This document shows, one piece after another, positions 42,280-49,589 of a DNA stretch of 64,000 nucleotides. The notes below the pieces were generated by a model. That model saw only the letters and a list, made by a program, of their open reading frames with translations, made no database searches and had not been told where the DNA came from. The stretch is from assembly GCF_015594925.2 (NCBI RefSeq), contig NZ_CP087591.1, positions 1,178,001 to 1,242,000 on the forward strand, read 5' to 3'. This DNA is from Vibrio sp. VB16. Its GTDB lineage: Bacteria > Pseudomonadota > Gammaproteobacteria > Enterobacterales > Vibrionaceae. Numbering within the stretch: position 1 is the stretch's first letter; each line of letters starts with the position of its first letter. The position numbers and the translations under genes were made by a program.

Positions 42280-43504
42280 GTTAGCTTGGCGTAACCTTTG
42301 GCGAAATAAACTTCGGACCGGAATTATGCTCGGCGCCATGATCTTTGGTTTGATGGGTGTGGTGACCATGATGGGTTTTATGTCCGGAATGGTTGATAAC
42401 ATGGTTCACAATGCGATTACATGGCAAACCAGCCATGTTCAAGTTCAGAATCGGAACTATATTGAGAACCCCGATATTACGGACCTCATCGATAAACCGA
42501 ATGTTGTTTTTGACTATCTTAGTCGAAATCCAGATGTTTTGGCGTGGTCTGGTCGATTTTTGGTCGATGGCATGATTGGGTCGGCAAGAAGCACTCGAGG
42601 CGTCAGAATTATTGGTGTGAATATGGATTCAGAAAGCCGAGTTACGCCAATTCTCAGCAGCATAACGCAGGGTGAAAGCCTTGCTCTTGAAGGCAGAAAC
42701 CCGGTTTTAGTTTCGCAAAAAATAGCCGGAAGACTCAAGCTAAGAATTGGGTCCAAAGTAGTTCTGACATTTACGGATGGGCTAGGGGAAGTTACAGGCT
42801 CGGCTTTCAGAGTGCGAGGTTTGTTTAAAACACCCTCGACCACGTTTGATGACAATAACGTCTATGTGCGAAAAAAAGATGTAGAAAATATTGCCCACCT
42901 TACTGGGGTCCACGAGATAGCGATCCTAATGAAAGATGAAATAAACACGCAAAAAGAGGGCGCTTTATCCGAATTTACTGCCCAATTACGCGCACTCAGT
43001 TCTGAGAAAAACAGGGTTCGTGATTGGACCAAAGTTCAGCCTATGCTGGCGTCTATGATCGCGACGATGGGGATCAGTAACGTCATAATGCTTGCAATTT
43101 TTGTCATCGCGATGGGCTTCGGTATTGTCAATATCATGCTGATGTCAGTATTTGAACGCACCCAAGAGTTTGGTGTTTTGATGGCGGTTGGCATGCAAAA
43201 ACATAAGATTTTTCTCTTGATTATGCTTGAAACGATTTGGCTAGGTATTTGTGGCGCTGCACTCGGCCTTTTGGCAAGCATGACGATGATTCAAGTCCTG
43301 CAGTTTACAGGTTTACCTTTGGGGGAAATGGCGGAAGGCCTCGGGGCGTATGGCGTGGATACGGTACTTTATCCGAGAGTGTCTGCCTATGAGTATGAGG
43401 TGATTTTCTTTACCGTGGTCTTCTCAAGTATTATTGCGGCACTTTACCCGGCTCGGCAGATATTAAAGCAGCGGCCTGTCGAAGCCATGTCAGAGAAGCA
43501 TTGA
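42269..43504 (+). CDS. ABC transporter permease, FtsX/MacB/LolC type (second)
   Basis: A 411-residue partner of the first permease with the same topology and the N-terminus LIKLAWRNLWRNKLRT. The C-terminal four-helix part contains FGIVNIMLMSVFERTQEFGVLMAVGMQKHKI, the FtsX-family signature. I start at ATG 42269, inside the last codons of the first permease, with GGTGG upstream; a GTG three codons earlier is possible. Two different permeases imply a heterodimer like LolCE. It is followed by the ATPase gene after 19 bases. Confidence 0.88.
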   Translation: MLIKLAWRNLWRNKLRTGIMLGAMIFGLMGVVTMMGFMSGMVDNMVHNAITWQTSHVQVQNRNYIENPDITDLIDKPNVVFDYLSRNPDVLAWSGRFLVDGMIGSARSTRGVRIIGVNMDSESRVTPILSSITQGESLALEGRNPVLVSQKIAGRLKLRIGSKVVLTFTDGLGEVTGSAFRVRGLFKTPSTTFDDNNVYVRKKDVENIAHLTGVHEIAILMKDEINTQKEGALSEFTAQLRALSSEKNRVRDWTKVQPMLASMIATMGISNVIMLAIFVIAMGFGIVNIMLMSVFERTQEFGVLMAVGMQKHKIFLLIMLETIWLGICGAALGLLASMTMIQVLQFTGLPLGEMAEGLGAYGVDTVLYPRVSAYEYEVIFFTVVFSSIIAALYPARQILKQRPVEAMSEKH

Positions 43505-43523
43505 TTTTCCCATAGAGGTGGAT

Positions 43524-44234
43524 ATGACGATTCAAATAAAAGGTTTGTGTAAGACCTACAATCAAGATACGGATTTTCCGGTCTATGCTGTGCAAAACCT
43601 CGACCTTTCAATTGAACAGGGAGAGTTTGTTGCCGTCATGGGGCCGTCAGGTTCGGGTAAAACCACGTTACTGAACATGCTAGGTGGAATTGACACACCT
43701 ACTTCAGGTGAAGTTAACATTGACGGTTGTAATATATGTACTCTCAAAGAGAAGCAATTGATCGCGTTTCGTAGAGATAATATTGGCTTTATTTTTCAAG
43801 ATTACAGCTTACTCCCTGTGCTTACCGCGGTAGAGAATGTGGAATTCGTTATGCAGTTACAGGGCCAAAGCAATGAAGCGTGTTTGACTCGCGCAAAGGC
43901 GCTGCTTACTCAAGTTGGGCTAGAGGACCAATTGAATAAGGTACCGAGTAAATTATCGGGTGGTCAGCAACAACGTGTGGCCGTAGCACGTGCGCTTGCC
44001 CCTAGGCCGAGGTTTGTTATGGCAGATGAACCGACGGCAAACTTGGATGCGAAAAGTACCGCTGAATTGCTCGATATTATGCAGCAACTAAATGAAAAGG
44101 AAGGGACCACATTTATCTTCTCTACCCATGATCCAAGAGTCATTAAACGCGCTAAGCGAGTGATAGTGTTTGAAGATGGCCAGCTAAAGCAAGACAAGTG
44201 GAACACCACTGAAACGCAAGATGAATCAGCATAA
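43524..44234 (+). CDS. ABC transporter ATP-binding protein, LolD/MacB type
   Basis: A 236-residue nucleotide-binding subunit. Walker A GPSGSGKTT (near 40), Q-loop FIFQDYSLLP, signature LSGGQQQR (near 143), Walker B FVMADEPT and H-loop STHD are all intact, so it should hydrolyse ATP. The LNMLGGIDTPTSGEV block is typical of the LolD/MacB/FtsE group. I start at ATG 43524 with GAGG in front. The stop TAA shares its last base with the ATG of the barrel gene, so translation is coupled. Confidence 0.93.
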   Translation: MTIQIKGLCKTYNQDTDFPVYAVQNLDLSIEQGEFVAVMGPSGSGKTTLLNMLGGIDTPTSGEVNIDGCNICTLKEKQLIAFRRDNIGFIFQDYSLLPVLTAVENVEFVMQLQGQSNEACLTRAKALLTQVGLEDQLNKVPSKLSGGQQQRVAVARALAPRPRFVMADEPTANLDAKSTAELLDIMQQLNEKEGTTFIFSTHDPRVIKRAKRVIVFEDGQLKQDKWNTTETQDESA

Positions 44235-45412
44235 TGTTTAAATTCCGTTGCCGTCTCTTAGCCGTGGCATTAGCGTTTTCAAGTTTTGCCGAAGCCGATA
44301 TTCCAGGTTTACAACCCGAAAAGGCGTGGGACCTGAATGGTTATGTTAAATACATGGGTACTGCAACCTTGCCAGATGTAGGCGATAACCTATTTGACAA
44401 CCTTGTTCATCAGCGTTTTAATTTCGAATACCGATTGAATTCAAATCTGCGTTTTAACGCAGGAATGAGAAATCGATTTATCTGGGGTGATTCGGCCGAG
44501 AACCCTTACTACTCTGACTACATCGGATTGGATTCGGGGTATGTCGACCTGTCAAAAAACTGGGCCGAAGGTGAGAGATATGTTGGAAATAGTCAGCTAG
44601 ATCGACTCTATGTTGACTGGAAAAATAACAATTGGCAGGTTACTGGGGGACGATTTCGGATTAACTGGGCGATGACGACCGTGTGGAACCCTAACGATGT
44701 ATTTAATTCTTATTCGATTTATGATTTTGACTACGAAGAAAGGCCGGGTACGGATGCACTTTCGCTAAGTCGAAAACTAGGCTTCGCAAGTCGTTTTGAC
44801 CTTATTTATAGTCCAGATGAAGAACATCACCTTAACAGCTATGCTGTGCGCTATCTATTTAACGTTGAGCAGTGGGATATTCAATTAATAGGTGGAAAGG
44901 CAAGGTTAGATAACTTCATAGGCGCGGGTGTGGCCGGGGATATTAGAGGTGGAGGGTTAAGGGCAGAGGTGAGTTACTTTGACCCAACGCGGGATAGTTG
45001 GCAAGACGTCGATCAAGTCAGCACACTGGTGTCCAGTATCGAGATGGATTACAGCTTCGGTGGACAAGGTCACTGGGCCGTTAAAGGTTCGATTATGCAC
45101 AACTCGAATCCGCAAGACCCCATTAATGCTAACACCTTTCTTAGTTTGCCTTTAACGGCAAAAACCCTGAGTTTTACAGAGTTGACCAGTTATCTGGACG
45201 CAAGCGTTGAGGTGTCAGCTTTAAGCCGAGTTACGTTATCGACTATTTACTACCAAGATGGTTCTTATTTCTTGGGGTTGTCCAATAACTATTCCCTTGC
45301 GAATAACTGGCAGTTACTCGGTGTTGTGCAATATTTCGATGGGGATAAAGATAGCTTGTTCTCCCAATCTTCCAGCACCTTATTGTTTGCGCAAATCAAA
45401 TGGAGTTTTTAG
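44234..45412 (+). CDS. Outer-membrane beta-barrel protein coupled to the ABC system
   Basis: A 392-residue protein with a signal peptide (AVALAFSSFAEA, then DI) and many amphipathic strands rich in aromatic residues and Tyr/Trp girdles (YVKYMGTATLP, FNFEYRLNSNLRFNAGMRNRFIWGDS), ending FAQIKWSF with a terminal Phe. It does not match any porin family I can name; DUF1302-type barrels found with LolA-like/RND exporters are the nearest in context. The one-base overlap with the ATPase gene shows it is part of the same system. It is expected to be the outer-membrane exit or insertion site for cargo delivered by the LolA-like protein. Confidence 0.75.
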   Translation: MFKFRCRLLAVALAFSSFAEADIPGLQPEKAWDLNGYVKYMGTATLPDVGDNLFDNLVHQRFNFEYRLNSNLRFNAGMRNRFIWGDSAENPYYSDYIGLDSGYVDLSKNWAEGERYVGNSQLDRLYVDWKNNNWQVTGGRFRINWAMTTVWNPNDVFNSYSIYDFDYEERPGTDALSLSRKLGFASRFDLIYSPDEEHHLNSYAVRYLFNVEQWDIQLIGGKARLDNFIGAGVAGDIRGGGLRAEVSYFDPTRDSWQDVDQVSTLVSSIEMDYSFGGQGHWAVKGSIMHNSNPQDPINANTFLSLPLTAKTLSFTELTSYLDASVEVSALSRVTLSTIYYQDGSYFLGLSNNYSLANNWQLLGVVQYFDGDKDSLFSQSSSTLLFAQIKWSF

Positions 45413-45872
45413 TGCTGCGTCGCGCCAATATGGTGAATAAAGCACCAAAATGAATATATAAGACGGCCAAAACTTCCTGTGTTATAAAAAATTCACATTT
45501 TACCCTGTGCTTGTGTGTGGCATTTATGCGTGAGATTCTGTTCACCACAGATTGTTATGCATAAATTGTAAATATTTTAACGTATTGATATATAGTAAAT
45601 TTATATATATTTTAATGATAATGTTGCATGTTGTGTCGTATTATTTTTTGCAGAAACGGTTTATTCAACATTCTACGCCCCCATCGCTCCCCCTAAAATA
45701 CTTCATAAAAGGGTGATTTACTTCTCATGTTGGTATCTATAATGCACTCAATTCTACAGTATCAGGTTGATGTCTTTTTGATGTCACCTAGTTGTTCTAA
45801 GTAGCTTGCTTTCTTCCTATCGGAAATGTGTCCGATGATTTTCTCAGCAAGCTCGTATAGAAGGAAAATGAA
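45413..45872. promoter_or_regulatory. Long AT-rich leader with nested stem-loop before the GH13 gene
   Basis: The 460-base gap is AT-rich (TATATATTTT near 45600) and has no gene. In the last 75 bases AGCTTGCT (45803-45810) pairs with AGCAAGCT (45846-45853), enclosing a second perfect hairpin ATCGGA-AATGTG-TCCGAT (45819-45836). The structure ends 8 bases before the AAGGA ribosome site at 45861-45865, which suggests control of translation or mRNA stability. No known riboswitch pattern was recognised. Confidence 0.5.
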
Positions 45873-47258
45873 ATGACTAACTATTTCTCGGACAAACAAC
45901 GATCGCTTTTTGATAAAACGGATGTGATCCTCCATGCGTTTGATTGGCAATATGCCTATGTTGCAGAAAACGCAAAAGAGATCAGTGAATTAGGTTATAA
46001 AACGGTCCTCGTCTCACCTCCAATGAAATCGGCGATTCGTGATGACGGCACCGAGTGGTGGCAGCGTTATCAACCACAAGACTACCGGATTATCGATAAC
46101 CAGCTTGGCAATACCAAAGATTTTGCCGCCATGGTCCAGAGGTTAAATGATTTTGGTCTCCGTGTTTATGCCGACGTAGTATTCAATCATATGGCGAATG
46201 AAGCCTACCTGCGTTCTGATCTTGATTATCCGAATGAGTTCGATATGCAGCGTTATCGTACCGAGTGGCAAGAGGTTCAAAAACTAAGATTGTTTGGAGA
46301 CCTAAGCCAACCTTTGTTTACGGAGGATGATTTTGTTGAAGCCTTTGGTATTGAAGATTGGAAAGACAAGTGGGAGGTTCAAAACGGTCGCATCACGGGT
46401 GGTCATGAAGACCCGGGGTTACCCACTTTACGACATAATGACAATGTAGTGACAAAGCAGCAGGCCTATCTAAAAGCATTAAAAGAGATGGGTGTAACGG
46501 GTTTCCGTATTGATGCCGCAAAACACATGACATTGGAGCACTTACGCAAGGTGTGGACAGATGACATCATGAAAGATGTACACATTTTCGGTGAAATCAT
46601 TACTGATGGTGGCGCCACAAAAGAAGAGTATGAGATCTTTTTGCAGCCATACTTGGAAAGCACCAAGCTAGGTGCCTATGATTTTCCACTATTTAATACG
46701 GTTTTTGAGGCATTTCAAGCCAAAGGTGATATGACATCTTTAATCAATCCATATACGTTTGGTCAAGCGTTATCTAATACTCGTGCCATCACGTTTGCTA
46801 TCACCCACGACATTCCAAATAATGATGTGTTTAGTCGGCTTGTGATGGAAGAAACGAATGAATGGTTAGCCTATTGCTATATTCTTGGTCGAGATGGTGG
46901 TGTACCACTTGTTTATACGGATTTAGATACCAGTGGAATAATAAACAAACGTGGTCAACCTCGCTGGATGAACGCGTGGAAAGATCCAAGAATGGCAAAA
47001 ATGATCCGTTTCCATAACTTTGCACACGGTGAACCGATGAAGCGAATGCTTGGGGATGAGGATTTTCTTATTTTCTCCCGAGGAGAAACCGGCCTTGTTG
47101 TCATCAATAAATCTGACCATAGAATCGAGATAAGTATGGACTGGCAAAAAGACATGCTTGATCTACTCAGCGATTCAAAATTAAAAGTGGATGAGGGGGA
47201 GTTTAATTTCACTCTTGAACCACAAAGTTGCATGATGATGGTCGCGGCAGATTTATAA
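45873..47258 (+). CDS. Cytoplasmic alpha-amylase-family (GH13) enzyme
   Basis: A 461-residue GH13 protein without signal peptide. The four conserved regions are visible: I, VYADVVFNHM; II, GFRIDAAKHM with the nucleophile Asp; III, VHIFGEIIT with the acid/base Glu; IV, AITHDIPNND in place of the usual N-H-D. The C-terminal beta domain ends the protein. The shape fits intracellular alpha-amylase or maltodextrin/glycogen hydrolases. Neighbouring glgC suggests a link to glycogen or alpha-glucan use, though not on the same strand or operon. Substrate length preference is not visible. Confidence 0.85.
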   Translation: MTNYFSDKQRSLFDKTDVILHAFDWQYAYVAENAKEISELGYKTVLVSPPMKSAIRDDGTEWWQRYQPQDYRIIDNQLGNTKDFAAMVQRLNDFGLRVYADVVFNHMANEAYLRSDLDYPNEFDMQRYRTEWQEVQKLRLFGDLSQPLFTEDDFVEAFGIEDWKDKWEVQNGRITGGHEDPGLPTLRHNDNVVTKQQAYLKALKEMGVTGFRIDAAKHMTLEHLRKVWTDDIMKDVHIFGEIITDGGATKEEYEIFLQPYLESTKLGAYDFPLFNTVFEAFQAKGDMTSLINPYTFGQALSNTRAITFAITHDIPNNDVFSRLVMEETNEWLAYCYILGRDGGVPLVYTDLDTSGIINKRGQPRWMNAWKDPRMAKMIRFHNFAHGEPMKRMLGDEDFLIFSRGETGLVVINKSDHRIEISMDWQKDMLDLLSDSKLKVDEGEFNFTLEPQSCMMMVAADL

Positions 47259-47371
47259 TATGTTGAGCCAATACTGTACTTATTGAGTACAATAATTAAG
47301 TGTATCTTTTTCTAAAAAGTCGCGTTATTTTAATGGGCTGCAAGTAAATAAATAGCGGAAAGGATATCGCG

Positions 47372-47992
47372 ATGAATTGGGCTCTTTTGAGTGTCTTTAT
47401 ACCTACGTTTTTCTTTGTATCGATTACCCCGGGTATGTGCATGACGTTAGCACTAGGTTTGGGGATGAGTGTTGGGTATAAGCGCGCATTGTGGATGATG
47501 GCTGGTGAAGTGGTTGGCGTTGCGCTCGTTGCTGTCGCGGCTGTTTTAGGTATTGCCGCGGTGATGCTGAATTATCCATGGTTGTTTATCGCTTTCAAAA
47601 CGATTGGTGCATCTTACTTGTTTTATTTGGGTATTCAGATGTGGCTATCAAAAGGTAAGCTCGCATTAAGTGGTGATGCCACCGAAATGCCTGTTGGAAG
47701 AAACTGGGATCTTGTCGTTCAAGGTTTTGTTACCGCCATTGCTAACCCGAAAGGGTGGGCATTTATGGTTTCGCTTCTTCCTCCTTTTATCGACAATAGC
47801 AAGCCACTCACCACTCAATTGATTCTATTAGTATCTATCATTATGGTGTCGGAATTTGTCTGTATGACGCTTTACGCAACCGGCGGGAAAGGGCTTAAAC
47901 GTGTGCTAGGGCACTCTAAGAACGTACGGTTTATGAATCGAATCTCTGGTACCTTGATGATGGGTGTTGGCGTGTGGTTATTTGTGAGTTAA
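47372..47992 (+). CDS. LysE/RhtB-family exporter
   Basis: A 206-residue membrane protein with six hydrophobic segments. The N-terminal FFVSITPGMCMTLALGLGMSVGYKRALW matches the LysE/RhtB family, in which P-G-x-x-x is conserved. These proteins export amino acids such as lysine, threonine or homoserine by proton antiport. It stands alone after the GH13 gene; TGTACT-TATTG-AGTACA at 47275-47291 upstream is a small dyad that could be an operator. TAATGGGG at the end (47990-47997) pairs with CCCCATTA at 48035-48042, a possible long-loop terminator with the convergent gene. Confidence 0.88.
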   Translation: MNWALLSVFIPTFFFVSITPGMCMTLALGLGMSVGYKRALWMMAGEVVGVALVAVAAVLGIAAVMLNYPWLFIAFKTIGASYLFYLGIQMWLSKGKLALSGDATEMPVGRNWDLVVQGFVTAIANPKGWAFMVSLLPPFIDNSKPLTTQLILLVSIIMVSEFVCMTLYATGGKGLKRVLGHSKNVRFMNRISGTLMMGVGVWLFVS

Positions 47993-48072
47993 TGGGGATA
48001 AATGAACGTTGAACTTTTTGTCTCAAAATTCTAACCCCATTATAAACAATCCTGGCCATGATAGCGTTTTGC

Positions 48073-48540
48073 TTATAACAGGACTTTTTTGTTTATTTTG
48101 ACGACCATTTTCTTAATCGCTTTGGGCGTATCGACGCAAATCATTGGCCTGTGAGGTTGATTAGGGTAAAAAATAATAAAATCGCCAGAGGTAAGATCGA
48201 CATATTTTTCATCGATAATATTATCGACAAAAGCGATATCGTTGCTATCAAGTTGATTATCGGTAACGGTTTCATACCCTTTGTAGCTGTATCCAAATCT
48301 CTCTTCTCCATCGAGTAAAATCTGAATATCCATGAAATCGTTATGAATTTCAGATCGTCTCATGTCAAGTGTTTCGGTGTTCACTTCTGCGGTAAAAAGG
48401 AAAACATTCTCTTGCAGGTAGTGCTTACCGTCTGGCAGTTCATTGCGTTGAATCATCTCGGCGATCGTATTGAGGATATCTTTTACAATAGGGTGCAATT
48501 GTGAAGAAAGGGCAAGGTTATCTAGATTACCAATGTGCAT
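48073..48540 (-). CDS. nanQ: YhcH/YjgK/YiaL-family protein, NanQ-like
   Basis: A 155-residue cupin-like protein. RRSEIHNDFMDIQILLDGEERF contains the family metal site (E-x-H-x5-D), and YPNQPHRPM supplies another His. In E. coli the homologue YhcH (NanQ) is encoded in the nan operon and speeds anomerisation of sialic acid in the cytoplasm. Here it is a solitary gene, 13 kb from the nan cluster, with its own upstream region. The family also includes members in other sugar operons (YiaL, YjgK), so a different sugar is possible. The symbol is by family only. Confidence 0.7.
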   Translation of the reverse strand: MHIGNLDNLALSSQLHPIVKDILNTIAEMIQRNELPDGKHYLQENVFLFTAEVNTETLDMRRSEIHNDFMDIQILLDGEERFGYSYKGYETVTDNQLDSNDIAFVDNIIDEKYVDLTSGDFIIFYPNQPHRPMICVDTPKAIKKMVVKINKKVLL

Positions 48541-48737
48541 ATTAACGTCTCATTAATGAATTCACTATTGTGATCATATCAGGATTATAAGGTAGCACAA
48601 AAGGCATTGGCGCTGTTTATCAAGGGTAGTGAGTCACGGAATGCTAATAAATCAACCTTCGTTAAACTATAGAGTATAGACAACGCACTCACAATGCATT
48701 ACAATGTATATACAAAATAGAAAGAGGAGATATAAGA

Positions 48738-48836
48738 ATGAAACCAGTTATGATCAATAATGAATCTCTAGGTTTTATCGAGCGCATTTGTCTGTTTTCA
48801 TTGGCCGTTGTTGTTTCGGTACTCGCGCTAGTGTAA
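48738..48836 (+). CDS. Small single-span membrane protein (32 residues)
   Basis: ATG 48738 lies behind a strong AGAGGAG at 48722-48728 (9-base spacing). The 32-residue product has a polar N-terminus (MKPVMINNES) and a hydrophobic C-terminal stretch (LFSLAVVVSVLALV), as expected for a small inner-membrane protein. It is followed at once by a strong terminator (48873-48903), and the divergent YhcH gene lies 200 bases upstream, so it is a free-standing, expressed-looking gene. No homologue comes to mind. An alternative is a leader peptide, but no downstream gene would be controlled. Confidence 0.7.
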   Translation: MKPVMINNESLGFIERICLFSLAVVVSVLALV

Positions 48837-48872
48837 GTCGTATATAAAGTATTCGCTCATAAGAATAACAAG

Positions 48873-48903
48873 AACCCCATTAACTGATTCAGTTGATGGG
48901 GTT
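48873..48903 (+). terminator. Terminator after the 32-residue gene
   Basis: AACCCCATTAACT (48873-48885), loop GATTC, AGTTGATGGGGTT (48891-48903): 13 base pairs with one G-T, then TGTCTTTTG. Confidence 0.8.
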
Positions 48904-49042
48904 TGTCTTTTGTATAAGGTTAAATACTCGTTACCTAATGGGACCGGCATCGTCCTTCCCGATACGCATAGTAAAATGGATGAAAATACCCTAAAATCTT
49001 GCTTTGCTTACGAATGATAATTAAACCTGTGGAATTGAATTG

Positions 49043-49489
49043 ATGAAAAAATGGCTACTCCTATTCGTACTATCCTTTAATGCCACTGCAACCTGCCAAG
49101 TTGATGATACGGGTGTCAGCAACGTGATAGTTAATGATATGTTGGGATTTATAGCGAAGAAAGAGTCGATTATGACCCGAGTTCTAAAAAAAGAGGGCTA
49201 TAAAGACTACGACGAGTATGCACTCAATAATCCTTATTCAGATGTACTGAGACAACTAACGTTGTTGAACGAAGATGATAAAGAAGTATTGGAAGATGTT
49301 CACTTGAGTCAGTCGTTAGATGACCTAAAAAAGGTCATTCGCAGTTGTACGGAAAAAGATCTGAAACGACAATTGCAGTTTCTGATGGATGATCATTACA
49401 CTCAATATCGTGAAGCGATGCAGGGTAAAAATAAGCGAGTAGAAGAATCTTTATCCTTGATATTAAAAGATATTAATAATAATTATTAA
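49043..49489 (+). CDS. Exported protein of unknown function
   Basis: A 148-residue protein with a signal peptide (KKWLLLFVLSFNATA, then TCQ). The mature chain is helical and charged (KKESIMTRVLKKEGYKDYDEY, DDLKKVIRSCTEKDLKRQL) with two Cys that could form a disulfide. No family is recognised. I use ATG 49043; a TTG one codon earlier is an alternative. It is a single gene, 100 bases before the U32 gene. Location periplasm by inference. Confidence 0.6.
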   Translation: MKKWLLLFVLSFNATATCQVDDTGVSNVIVNDMLGFIAKKESIMTRVLKKEGYKDYDEYALNNPYSDVLRQLTLLNEDDKEVLEDVHLSQSLDDLKKVIRSCTEKDLKRQLQFLMDDHYTQYREAMQGKNKRVEESLSLILKDINNNY

Positions 49490-49589
49490 TAAGTGCTGAT
49501 GGCATAACGAACCTGATCAGCATTTATCTTAAAATTTCACAAGAAATCTTGCTTGTAGCACAGTAGAATACCGCTTCTAAAAGTGTGAA

